Both the position numbers and the translations under genes were made by a program. Shown in pieces: positions 28,622 through 36,165 of a stretch of 64,000 bases of DNA. The notes under the pieces were generated by a model. That model saw only the letters and a program-made list of their open reading frames with translations. It had not been told where the DNA came from and made no database searches. The DNA is from Agrobacterium tumefaciens. Its GTDB lineage: Bacteria > Pseudomonadota > Alphaproteobacteria > Rhizobiales > Rhizobiaceae. Every line of letters starts with the position of its first letter. Position 1 is the first letter of the stretch. Where the stretch lies: contig NZ_CP115842.1 in the NCBI RefSeq assembly GCF_013318015.2, positions 930,001 through 994,000 of the forward strand. The letters are read 5' to 3'.

Positions 28622-28809
28622 GCCTCTTGGACGATGACCGTCCGCAAAAACCGGTAGCGCATGAGATCGGCAGCGATCTCAGCCTTCTTTCGGTGGACGA
28701 GCTGAGCAACCGCATCGACATTCTTCAAACCGAAATCACCCGACTTGAAGAGGAGAGGAAAAGGAAGTCTGCCGGCCGGCTTGCGGCGGAGAACCTCTTC
28801 CGGTCCTGA
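28618..28809 (+). CDS. DUF1192 small coiled-coil protein
   Basis: 63 residues of the DUF1192 family: an acidic N-terminus (MSLLDDDRPQKPVAHEIG), a core 'LSLLSVDELSNRIDILQTEI' and a charged helix 'TRLEEERKRKSAGRLAAENLF'. It is found across Alphaproteobacteria, often beside rcdA-like genes as here; function unknown. Its start overlaps the MFS stop (ATGA). Confidence 0.88.
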   Translation: MSLLDDDRPQKPVAHEIGSDLSLLSVDELSNRIDILQTEITRLEEERKRKSAGRLAAENLFRS

Positions 28810-28911
28810 CAGGCGGCCTTCAGCAAAACCTCCGGCCAAGTCTTAACTCGATAAGCTGCTGCCGGAAAGGCATACGAGATTAACGATTCTGATGCAGTCT
28901 TTCGTTTACCA

Positions 28912-28927
28912 TTAACCAAAAATTAAG
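28912..28927 (+). promoter_or_regulatory. CtrA-like box (TTAA-N7-TTAA)
   Basis: TTAACCAAAAATTAAG matches the CtrA consensus TTAA-N7-TTAAC except for its last base. It lies 22 bases before a small open frame and about 100 before a terminator, in the intergenic region upstream of rcdA. Confidence 0.55.
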
Positions 28928-28948
28928 CTTTCTGAGAGATTACTATAC

Positions 28949-29050
28949 ATGTCCAGTTCTTCTGGGCCTCAGGCATCTTCTCCATACGGCGAATTGGTCT
29001 GATTTTTCTCCCTGTTTTACCTTGAGAGCCGCTTTCGCGGCTCTTTTTTT
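28949..29050 (+). ncRNA. Putative small transcript with a 17-codon reading frame
   Basis: Between a CtrA-like box and a strong terminator lies a stretch with ATG at 28949 and TGA at 29000-29002, encoding MSSSSGPQASSPYGELV. The terminator stem at 29026-29043 follows 21 bases later. The arrangement of box, short frame and terminator suggests a small RNA or peptide gene of about 100 bases. The ribosome site (GAGAGA, 10 bases away) is weak, so translation is doubtful. No known RNA family recognised. Confidence 0.4.
29024..29050 (+). terminator. Rho-independent terminator in the rcdA upstream region
   Basis: GAGCCGC/GCGGCTC with a TTTC loop (29026-29043), then seven T's. It lies 215 bases after DUF1192 and 165 before rcdA, so it ends either the MFS-DUF1192 message or a separate small transcript. 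Confidence 0.88.
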
Positions 29051-29082
29051 ACCGATCACCGGATTTCGTAAAACTGTGGGTA

Positions 29083-29097
29083 TTAACCCTTCTTTAA
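29083..29097 (+). promoter_or_regulatory. CtrA-like box upstream of rcdA
   Basis: TTAACCCTTCTTTAA has the TTAA-N7-TTAA spacing of CtrA sites (the base after is T, not the consensus C). It lies 117 bases before the rcdA start and just after the terminator, where a promoter for rcdA is needed. Confidence 0.55.
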
Positions 29098-29214
29098 TAA
29101 TTGCCTTGCGCATTTCAGGTAAAGATACCATCCTGAAAACACTAAAGGCCGGAACAAAATATTACCGGTCGTCGTTGCCTGACAGTGTGGTGCGTGAGCA
29201 GGGATTCAAAGAAA

Positions 29215-29730
29215 ATGTCGGAACAGGTTTTAAATACCATTAGCTTTGCGGGTCGCGCGGCTGCTTCCAACCAGTTCAAGACCCTCTATACCGAAGGCAT
29301 GACCTTGGTTGAGGAAACGGCGAGCTATCTTGATGGAGCCGGTCGTACCGCTTCAAAGGTTCTGCCGCGCATGGCGTCTGTCCTTTACGCGGCAGAATCG
29401 ATGCGCCTCACCACCCGCCTGATGCAGATGGCGTCCTGGCTGCTTCTGCAGCGCGCCGTCAACAATGGCGAGATGACACGCGATCAGGTTCTCAGCGAAA
29501 AAAGCAAGGTGCGGCTCGACAGCTTCAACGTCGATCGCAACGCTCCGGGCTGGAACGACCTGCCTGAGTCCTTCCGTGACCTCATCGAGCGGTCGCTCCG
29601 CCTCCAGAACCGCGTTGCCCTTCTCGACCGTGAAATTTACCGCCCGTCCGAAGCCACCAAGGTACCTGACAACGAAAACAGCGTGCAGGCGCAGCTTAAC
29701 CTTCTGCGCACGGCTTTCTCGATCAACTGA
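29215..29730 (+). CDS. rcdA: RcdA-family (DUF1465) cell-cycle proteolysis adaptor
   Basis: 171 residues starting MSEQVLNTISFAGRAAASNQ. DUF1465 features: a helical bundle with 'FKTLYTEGMTLVEETASYLDG', 'MRLTTRLMQMASWLLLQRAV' and a disordered C-terminal tail. In Caulobacter, RcdA works with CpdR and PopA to hand substrates, including CtrA, to ClpXP at the G1-S transition. GAAA lies before the ATG at 29215; the frame is open ten codons further up. CtrA-like boxes upstream fit feedback control. It ends at its own terminator. Confidence 0.85.
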   Translation: MSEQVLNTISFAGRAAASNQFKTLYTEGMTLVEETASYLDGAGRTASKVLPRMASVLYAAESMRLTTRLMQMASWLLLQRAVNNGEMTRDQVLSEKSKVRLDSFNVDRNAPGWNDLPESFRDLIERSLRLQNRVALLDREIYRPSEATKVPDNENSVQAQLNLLRTAFSIN

Positions 29731-29760
29731 GAAAAGACGACCTTATCCGGACAATTTGAA

Positions 29761-29786
29761 AAGCAGGCTCATGGGCCTGCTTTTTT
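29761..29786 (+). terminator. Rho-independent terminator after rcdA
   Basis: AAGCAGGC/GCCTGCTT with a TCATGG loop, then TTTT, 30 bases after the stop. Confidence 0.9.
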
Positions 29787-29830
29787 GTTTTGGCCTACAA
29801 TGGGCTCGTTTCACCGGATCGACAGACAAC

Positions 29831-29859
29831 AAAAAAGCCCGGTAAAACCGGGCTTTTTT
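29831..29859. terminator. Terminator of rpmE (bidirectional sequence)
   Basis: AAAAAAGCCCGGT/ACCGGGCTTTTTT with a three-base loop lies 22 bases downstream of the rpmE stop on the minus strand. It would also back up the rcdA terminator on the plus strand. Confidence 0.92.
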
Positions 29860-29881
29860 AAATGATCCGTCCACAAGTGGA

Positions 29882-30103
29882 TTAGAGGCCGAGGCCGCCG
29901 AAACGCTTGTTGAACTTGGAAACGCGACCGCCGCGGTCCATAAGCTGCTGGTTGCCGCCCGTCCATGCCGGATGGGACTTGGGGTCGATTTCAAGGTTCA
30001 TGACTGCGCCTTCCGAACCCCAGGTCGAGCGGGTTTCGTATTCGGTGCCATCGGTCATGACGACCTTGATCGTGTGATAAGCGGGATGGATATCAGCCTT
30101 CAT
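29882..30103 (-). CDS. rpmE: 50S ribosomal protein L31, zinc-free type
   Basis: 73 residues: [20 protein letters not shown], '[20 protein letters not shown]', '[20 protein letters not shown]', ending in KRFGGLGL. The CxxC zinc ribbon of the classical type is replaced by non-cysteine residues, so this is the metal-independent form usual in this group. AGGAAG stands before the ATG at 30103. It is monocistronic with its own terminator and a structured leader. Confidence 0.96.
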   Translation of the reverse strand: MKADIHPAYHTIKVVMTDGTEYETRSTWGSEGAVMNLEIDPKSHPAWTGGNQQLMDRGGRVSKFNKRFGGLGL

Positions 30104-30107
30104 GACA

Positions 30108-30204
30108 ATCTTCCTGGTTAAGTGACGTGCGGTCCATTTGCCGCAATTGCGTCAACTGAGCCATTTCAATAAATGAAGCCATAGTCCTGATGGGCTATGG
30201 CTTC
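30108..30204 (-). promoter_or_regulatory. Structured leader upstream of rpmE
   Basis: On the minus strand a perfect 10-bp stem (GAAGCCATAG/CTATGGCTTC, 30175-30184 with 30195-30204) is followed by a smaller TGCGG/CCGCA hairpin and then the AGGAAG ribosome site. No T-run follows the large stem, so it is not an ordinary terminator. It could be an autoregulatory ribosomal-protein leader, or a stem belonging to the divergent ABC transporter promoter. Confidence 0.45.
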
Positions 30205-30364
30205 CCAATTCGATGCGGAGCCTATACATGAAGGTCGCCCAGATAACAAGAGCCTGCTATCCCCTTGTGAAAGGAGATGGCCGCAGGGACTAGAATTTTA
30301 CCGCGCGCCGGAAATTCACCCGCAAAAGGCCGAAAAACGGCACGGAACGAGGAGTGTAGCGGAC

Positions 30365-32164
30365 GTGGCAGACATTGAAGAGCAGAAAGCGGCTAAACAG
30401 AGAAACCTGAAGCCGCTGCTTGGCCTGTTTCCCTATCTCAGGCGGTATCGCGGCCTGATGGCGGCGGCCCTGTTTGCGCTTGTGCTTTCTTCCGCCACGA
30501 CGCTTGCCTTGCCGCTTGCCGTTCGCCGCATCATCGATCACGGTTTCCAGACGCCGGACGGTGGCATGATCAACAGCTACTTCGCTGTGCTTCTGGCCAT
30601 TGCCGTCCTTCTCGCTCTCGCCAGCGCCATGCGCTATTATTATGTCATGACCATCGGCGAAAGGGTCGTTGCCGATCTGCGCCGGGATGTCTTTGCTCAT
30701 CTCACCACGCTGTCGCAGCAGTTTTTCGATGCCAACCGCTCGGGAGAGCTGACCTCGCGGTTGACCGCGGATACCGTACAGATTCGCTCGGCGTTCGGTT
30801 CCTCAGCTTCCGTTGCGCTGCGTAACATCATCATGTGTTGCGGCGCGGTGGCGATGATGATCTATACCAGCCCCGGCCTTTCCGGCCTCGCGCTCCTGGC
30901 CATCCCGTTCATCGTTTTTCCTTTGATTGCTTTTGGGCGCTCGGTTCGTGCCCGCTCCCGCAATACGCAGGACACATTGGCCAATTCCGCCGCCTATGCC
31001 TCGGAAACGATCGGGGCGAGCCGCACCGTGCAGTCCTTTAACGCCGAGGCGCTTGCAAATGCCCGCTACGGCGCCTCCGTAGAAGCGGCCTATCAGGGTG
31101 CGCGGGCGGCGATAGGCGCCCGCTCCATCCTCACCGCCGTCGCCATCGCGCTCGTTTTCGGCAGCGTCGTCGGCATTCTCTGGTATGGCGCGCAAAGCGT
31201 TTTGTCCGGCGGCATGACAGCGGGTACGCTTGGCCAGTTCGTGCTTTATTCGGTCATCGCGGCAAGCGGCCTGGGCCAGCTCTCCGAAGTCTGGGGTGAA
31301 CTGGCGCAGGCGGGCGGCGCGGCTGAACGGCTTTCCGAACTGCTGAACGAGCGCTCGCCCGTTGCCGAGCCGTCAGCACCCGTTTCGATGGTTCAGCCGC
31401 CGCGCGGCGAAGCGACATTCGAGAATGTCGGTTTCATTTATCCACTCGCAACCGGTGGCCCGATCATCTCCGGCCTCTCCTTCAAGGTCAATGCCGGCGA
31501 AACCGTCGCCATCGTCGGCCCTTCCGGGGCGGGAAAAAGCACGGTCTTTTCGCTGCTGATGCGATTCTACGATCCGCAGGAGGGCCGCATCACCATCGAT
31601 GGCGTCGATATCCGCGATGTTAGCCTTGCCGATCTGCGCGCGCGACTGTCCATTGTTCCACAGGATGTGGCGATCTTTGCCTCCTCCATCCACGATAACA
31701 TCGCATTCGGTCGTCCGGCTGCGACACGCGAAGAAGTGCGCACGGCCGCTATCGCCGCTCAGGCAGACAGCTTCATCGCCCGGCTGAACGATGGTTATGA
31801 CACGCAGGTGGGCGAGCGCGGCGTAACGCTTTCCGGCGGTCAACGCCAGCGCATCGCCATTGCCCGCGCCATCCTGCGTAACGCCCCTATCCTGCTTCTT
31901 GACGAAGCGACCTCCGCACTGGATGCCGAAAGCGAAACGCTGGTGCAAAAGGCGCTCGATGAGCTGATGAACACCCGCACCACCATCGTCATTGCCCATC
32001 GCCTCGCCACTGTGCTGAAGGCTGACCGCATTCTGGTGATGGATGAGGGCCGTATCATCGAGGAAGGCACGCACCAGAGCCTTATCCGCCAGAACGGCCT
32101 TTATGCGAGACTTGCCCGGCTGCAATTCCAGACAGGGCCGGACGAACTGCGCGCTCAAGCGTGA
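30365..32164 (+). CDS. ABC exporter, fused membrane and ATPase domains (MsbA-related)
   Basis: 599 residues from the GTG at 30365 (GAGGAG about 10 bases upstream; the open frame upstream is not family-like). The six-helix exporter domain covers about 20-320 ('YYYVMTIGERVVADLRRDVF', 'TSRLTADTVQIRS'). The ATPase domain has Walker A GPSGAGKST, Q-loop 'IVPQDVAIFASS', signature LSGGQRQR, Walker B ILLLDEATSALD and H-loop IVIAHRL. It should work as a homodimer exporting lipids or drugs; the substrate is unknown. It resembles the TIGR02204-type permease/ATPase family of Alphaproteobacteria. Confidence 0.92.
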   Translation: MADIEEQKAAKQRNLKPLLGLFPYLRRYRGLMAAALFALVLSSATTLALPLAVRRIIDHGFQTPDGGMINSYFAVLLAIAVLLALASAMRYYYVMTIGERVVADLRRDVFAHLTTLSQQFFDANRSGELTSRLTADTVQIRSAFGSSASVALRNIIMCCGAVAMMIYTSPGLSGLALLAIPFIVFPLIAFGRSVRARSRNTQDTLANSAAYASETIGASRTVQSFNAEALANARYGASVEAAYQGARAAIGARSILTAVAIALVFGSVVGILWYGAQSVLSGGMTAGTLGQFVLYSVIAASGLGQLSEVWGELAQAGGAAERLSELLNERSPVAEPSAPVSMVQPPRGEATFENVGFIYPLATGGPIISGLSFKVNAGETVAIVGPSGAGKSTVFSLLMRFYDPQEGRITIDGVDIRDVSLADLRARLSIVPQDVAIFASSIHDNIAFGRPAATREEVRTAAIAAQADSFIARLNDGYDTQVGERGVTLSGGQRQRIAIARAILRNAPILLLDEATSALDAESETLVQKALDELMNTRTTIVIAHRLATVLKADRILVMDEGRIIEEGTHQSLIRQNGLYARLARLQFQTGPDELRAQA

Positions 32165-32175
32165 GCCGTGTGGGC

Positions 32176-33822
32176 TTAAGCCATCACGCTACCCCCCGCG
32201 ACACGGCCCGAAAACAGGCAACCGCCGAGGAATGTGCCCTCCAGCGCATTATATCCGTGCATGCCGCCTCCGCCGAAGCCTGCCACCTCTCCGGCAGCAT
32301 AAAGGCCCGGAACAGGGTTGCCGGCCGCGTCCAGCACCCTCGCCTCTAGGTCCGTATGCAAACCGCCAAGCGTCTTGCGAGTCAACACATGCAGGCGCAC
32401 CGCAATCAGCGGCCCTTTTGTCGGGTCTAGCAACCGATGTGGTTTTGCAGTGCGCATCAACCGATCACCAAGATAACGCCGCGCTCCGTGGATCGCCGTA
32501 ACCTGCGCATCCTTGCTGAAACCGTTTTCGATCTCCCGGTCTCGTGCCTCTATTTGATAGCGGATGTGGTCAATATTCAGCCGATTGTCCCCGTTTATGG
32601 TATTCATCGCCGCCACGAGTTCTTCCAGCGTATCACGGACGGCGAAATCCTCGCCGCGTTCCATGAAAGCCTGCACCGGCCCCGGCGGCTCCTTGCCCAA
32701 CCGTTTAAGCAGTAGCCGCACATCCTTGCCCGTCAGATCCGGATTTTGCTCCGAACCAGAAAGCGCAAATTCCTTCTTGATGATTGCCTTGGTCAGAATG
32801 AACCAGCTGTGACCGCTGCCGCGTTCGCCCAGCATCTTAAGCGTGCCGAGTGTATCGAAGCCCGGCATCGCGGGTGCTCCGAGCCGGTTTCCATCCGCAT
32901 CGCACCAGAAAGACGAGGGGCCGGGCAAAATACGAATGCCATGGTCCGGCCAGATCGGATCGTGATTTTTCACGCCCTCGGTATAATGCCACATACGGTC
33001 GCGATTGATGACCGTTCCGCCCGCTGCTTCCGTAATAGCGATCATACGGCCATCCACATGCGCAGGCACGCCACAGACCATGGTCGCGGGGGGCTTGCCC
33101 AGCCGCTCCAACGGCCAGTTGCGCCGCACCAGTTCCTGATTGCCGCCGATGCCACCGGAACTGACGATGACCGCCGAGGCCGAAAGGACAAAATCACCCT
33201 GCTCTTCCCGGCTGCTTGGTTGCCCGCGCAACACCGGATCCCTGGCAAGAACAACACCGGAAATGCCCGTCACCCTGCCGTCGGTGATATCCAGATGATC
33301 GACGCGGTGGCGGAACCGAAAGGTGAGCCGACCGCTTGCCGTCATGATCTTTGCCTTTTCAACGAAAGGCGCCAGCACACCGGGGCCAGTGCCCCAGGTG
33401 ACATGGAAACGCGGAACGGAATTGCCGTGGCCATGAGCAAGGGCACCGCCACGCTCGGCCCAGCCGACCACGGGAAACCAGCGCATGCCCAGCCGATGCA
33501 GCCATTCACGTTTCTCGCCTGCGGCGAAATTGAGATAAGCCTCCGCCCAGCGGCGCGGCCAATGATCTTCCAAGCGATCAAAACCGGCGGAGCCGAACCA
33601 GTCCTGCCTTGCAAGATCGAGATTGTCGCGCACCCGCATTCGGCGCTGTTCGGGACTATCAACAAAAAAAAGACCACCCAGCGACCAGAAGGCCTGCCCG
33701 CCAAGGTTCTGCTCCCCCTCCTGATCCACAAGGCAAACACTGAAACCGCGCTCAACAGCCTCTGTCGCTGCGACCAGACCGGCAAGCCCCGCGCCGACAA
33801 CGATCACATCATATCGCTCCAT
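32176..33822 (-). CDS. FAD-binding dehydrogenase (COG3573, fumarate reductase/KsdD-like flavoprotein)
   Basis: 548 residues. An N-terminal Rossmann motif 'YDVIVVGAGLAGLVAATEA' binds the FAD ADP part, then 'QNLGGQAFWSLGGLFFVDSP', 'LSASAVIVSSGGIGGNQELV', and the C-terminal flavin motif 'PVPGLYAAGEVAGFGGGGMH' with 'GYNALEGTFLGGCLFSGRVA'. Related enzymes dehydrogenate 3-ketosteroids or reduce fumarate-like substrates; the actual substrate cannot be deduced. It converges with the ABC exporter (11 bases between stops). A 20-bp palindrome lies directly upstream. Confidence 0.9.
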   Translation of the reverse strand: MERYDVIVVGAGLAGLVAATEAVERGFSVCLVDQEGEQNLGGQAFWSLGGLFFVDSPEQRRMRVRDNLDLARQDWFGSAGFDRLEDHWPRRWAEAYLNFAAGEKREWLHRLGMRWFPVVGWAERGGALAHGHGNSVPRFHVTWGTGPGVLAPFVEKAKIMTASGRLTFRFRHRVDHLDITDGRVTGISGVVLARDPVLRGQPSSREEQGDFVLSASAVIVSSGGIGGNQELVRRNWPLERLGKPPATMVCGVPAHVDGRMIAITEAAGGTVINRDRMWHYTEGVKNHDPIWPDHGIRILPGPSSFWCDADGNRLGAPAMPGFDTLGTLKMLGERGSGHSWFILTKAIIKKEFALSGSEQNPDLTGKDVRLLLKRLGKEPPGPVQAFMERGEDFAVRDTLEELVAAMNTINGDNRLNIDHIRYQIEARDREIENGFSKDAQVTAIHGARRYLGDRLMRTAKPHRLLDPTKGPLIAVRLHVLTRKTLGGLHTDLEARVLDAAGNPVPGLYAAGEVAGFGGGGMHGYNALEGTFLGGCLFSGRVAGGSVMA

Positions 33823-33846
33823 CAGCTCCTCCCAGATGCGACAGAA

Positions 33847-33866
33847 TTACGTTTACGCGAACGTAA
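33847..33866. promoter_or_regulatory. Palindrome directly upstream of the FAD dehydrogenase gene (TetR-type operator candidate)
   Basis: TTACGTT-TACGCG-AACGTAA, arms perfect over 7 bases, starting 25 bases before the ATG at 33822. A second register (TTTACG-CGAA-CGTAAA, 33852-33867) overlaps. Size and position suit a TetR-family repressor site, but no regulator gene is adjacent. Confidence 0.5.
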
Positions 33867-33911
33867 ATTCACTTGCAGCTCAAGGCAACCGCTATGATAC
33901 GGCTTAAGGTG

Positions 33912-34943
33912 TCAGCGCTCGGTGAGCTTCAGTTCGATACGGCGGTTCTGCTGGCGTGCTTCCGGCGTGTCGCCTTCGGCAATCGGCTGATATTCACCGA
34001 AACCGGCAGCGACCAGCCGGTTGGCCGAAACACCCTTGGAGATCAGGAACTTCACCACGGAGGTTGCGCGTGCCGAGGAAAGTTCCCAATTGTCACGGAA
34101 GCGGCCGGACCCGGAAAGCTGGACATTGTCCGTGTGGCCATCCACGCGCAGAACCCAGTTGATCTCGGTGGGGATTTCCTTGGCAAGATCGATCAGCGCG
34201 GCCGCCAGCTTCTCCATCTCCGCCTGCCCTTGCGGATTGAGGTCGTTGCCACCGGATGGAAAGAGCACTTCGGACTGGAAGACAAAGCGGTCGCCGACGA
34301 TGCGAATGTTTTCGCGATCCGAGAGGATTTCACGCAGACGCCCAAAAAAATCAGAACGATAGCGGTTGAGTTCTTGAACCCGCTGCGCCAGCGCAACATT
34401 GAGACGGCGGCCGAGATCGGCGATCTTGACTTGTGATGAGGTATCCTTGGCTTCCGACGCCTGCAGGGCGGCTTCCACCGATGCGATCTGCGCCCTGAGC
34501 GCCGCAATCTGCTGGTTGAGCAATTCGATCTGTGCGGAGGCGCGGGAATTGGCCTGTCTTTGGTCATCCAGCTCGCCGGTCAGGCTGCCAATCCGGGCAT
34601 TGGCGCTTGCATTGTTGCCCGATCCCGCATCGAGAAGCGACTGCAGGCGTGAGCGCTCGCTTTCAGATGCGGCAAGGGTTGATTGCAGGCTCGCCAGCGC
34701 GTCCTCGATATCCTGCTTGCTGCCCTTTTCCATGGCCAGAAGTTCGGTCAATTCGGCAATCTGGCTGTTGAGGCGGGTCAACACCTCGTCCTTGCCACTA
34801 ATTTCCCGCGACAGAACAAATTGCGCCAGCACGAAGACCGTCAGCAGGAACATGATGGCCATGAGCAGCGTCGACAGCGCATCGACGAAACCCGGCCAAT
34901 AATCCACACCCCTGTCGCGGCGGCGGTTGCGCGCAAGCGCCAT
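33912..34943 (-). CDS. OmpA/MotB-like peptidoglycan-binding stator protein
   Basis: 343 residues. A basic N-terminus (ALARNRRRDRGVDYW) and one membrane helix (about 18-44, 'GFVDALSTLLMAIMFLLTVF') carry an Asp placed like the proton-binding Asp of MotB/ZorB. A long coiled coil follows (about 50-170, IAELTELLAMEK and repeats of LNQQIAALRAQ), then an OmpA-like domain (about 210-343: 'VLRVDGHTDNVQLSGSGRF', NWELSSARA, 'QQNRRIELKL') that should bind peptidoglycan. It forms a two-gene unit with the MotA-like gene just upstream (2 bases apart). No flagellar genes are near, so a non-flagellar motor or envelope role is likely. Confidence 0.85.
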   Translation of the reverse strand: MALARNRRRDRGVDYWPGFVDALSTLLMAIMFLLTVFVLAQFVLSREISGKDEVLTRLNSQIAELTELLAMEKGSKQDIEDALASLQSTLAASESERSRLQSLLDAGSGNNASANARIGSLTGELDDQRQANSRASAQIELLNQQIAALRAQIASVEAALQASEAKDTSSQVKIADLGRRLNVALAQRVQELNRYRSDFFGRLREILSDRENIRIVGDRFVFQSEVLFPSGGNDLNPQGQAEMEKLAAALIDLAKEIPTEINWVLRVDGHTDNVQLSGSGRFRDNWELSSARATSVVKFLISKGVSANRLVAAGFGEYQPIAEGDTPEARQQNRRIELKLTER

Positions 34944-34945
34944 GG

Positions 34946-35989
34946 CTACTCGCTCCCGTTATCGTGCCGGGTGCGTCCGGAGGATTTTGTCTCGCCGTCG
35001 ATACGTGTCGACAACCGGTCGAGCGTGCGGCGAAGCGATTTCGATTCCTCCTGCTGCGCCTCGATCCAGTCACGCAACATCTGCTGCTCGCTGCGCATGT
35101 TCTTGACCAGACCTTGAATGCCTTCAGCAAGACTCGTCATGGCGGCGAGCGAGCGCTCAGTGCTGACCATTGCGCCGGGTTCAGCGTTGAATTCCTTTGG
35201 CCCATCCGCCGACGTATCCGTCACCGACGACAGCCAGTTTTCGAGCTGGGTGTAAAAACGGTTCTGGGCACGGCCGGCCTGAAGATCGAGGAAACCGAGG
35301 ATCAGCGAGCCTGAAAGGCCGAGGAGCGACGAGGAAAACGCCGTTCCCATGCCGGAAAGCGGCGCGGTGAGACCGGACTTGAGCGAGCTTAGAATATCGT
35401 TGCTGGTGCCGGCGCTGGGATCGAGCGACTGAATGACATTGCTGATGGCGCCGATGGTGCCGATCAGACCCCAGAAGGTGCCGAGCAGGCCGAGAAACAC
35501 CAGAAGGCCGACAAGATAACGTGAAGTATCGCGCGATTCATCAAGGCGTGTCGCGATGGAATCGAGAATTGTCCGCTGCGTAACTGCAGAAAGCCGGACT
35601 TCGCCACGCTTGCCGATCAACGTGCTCATGGGGGCCAGCAGTTTTGGAGCGCGGCCGACTTTCTCGGCGCTGCCGGCGGCCCGGAATGCGTTAAACCAGC
35701 GGACTTCCGAACGCAGGCTCATGGTCTGGGTGAATACCAGAATGATGCCGATGACGAGAACGCCGAGAATGAAGCCGTTCAAGCCCGGATTCGTCATGAA
35801 GGCCGTGTGCGCCTGCCGGTAAAGAATGGCCGCCAGAAAGCCGACGAGGATCAGAAACAGAACCATCGTCCACAGAAACGGTGTGGGGCTGGACAGCTTG
35901 TGGCTGTATTGCCGTGTGGTCACCGGCTTCTCCACGCCGAGATCGAGCAACTCCGAATCCGCCATAACGTTCGCATTCCCTTCGGTCAC
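34946..35989 (-). CDS. MotA/TolQ/ExbB-family stator subunit
   Basis: 347 residues with four hydrophobic segments: about 37-58 (FLWTMVLFLILVGFLAAIL), 70-90 (NGFILGVLVIGIILVF), 160-185 (YLVGLLVFLGLLGTFWGLIG) and 215-240 (TAFSSSLLGLSGSLILGF). The last two carry the channel motif of TolQ/ExbB/MotA (LLGTFWGLIGTIGAI ... GMGTAFSSSLLG). The C-terminal 100 residues form a charged helical tail (AEGIQGLVKNMRSEQQ, 'LRRTLDRLSTRIDGE'). It should form a pentamer around two copies of the OmpA-like partner and conduct ions. A second in-frame ATG (MADSEL) is eight residues on. Confidence 0.85.
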   Translation of the reverse strand: MTEGNANVMADSELLDLGVEKPVTTRQYSHKLSSPTPFLWTMVLFLILVGFLAAILYRQAHTAFMTNPGLNGFILGVLVIGIILVFTQTMSLRSEVRWFNAFRAAGSAEKVGRAPKLLAPMSTLIGKRGEVRLSAVTQRTILDSIATRLDESRDTSRYLVGLLVFLGLLGTFWGLIGTIGAISNVIQSLDPSAGTSNDILSSLKSGLTAPLSGMGTAFSSSLLGLSGSLILGFLDLQAGRAQNRFYTQLENWLSSVTDTSADGPKEFNAEPGAMVSTERSLAAMTSLAEGIQGLVKNMRSEQQMLRDWIEAQQEESKSLRRTLDRLSTRIDGETKSSGRTRHDNGSE

Positions 35990-36090
35990 GTATCAACCGG
36001 ACGCTATTTGAAAATTGCGACGATTTGAAGCGAAAAGCCTGTCTTTCGTCACAGGCATTTCACGAAAGCCGGCTTGACCGAAGACCGAAA

Positions 36091-36123
36091 AAACAAAAAC
36101 GCCCGGCGATAGTTCGCCGGGCG
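36091..36123 (-). terminator. Rho-independent terminator after suhB
   Basis: A perfect 10-bp stem CGCCCGGCGA/TCGCCGGGCG (36098-36107 with 36112-36121) is followed on the minus strand by TTTTTG. It lies about 45 bases downstream of the suhB stop. Confidence 0.92.
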
Positions 36124-36165
36124 CCTAAAACCTGGATTAAACGGCAGGTTTTCTGCCGAAATCGA

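Noticed and set aside
33912-35989. Zorya anti-phage system
   Set aside because: Only ZorA/ZorB-like components are present; no zorC, zorD or zorE homologue lies on either side.
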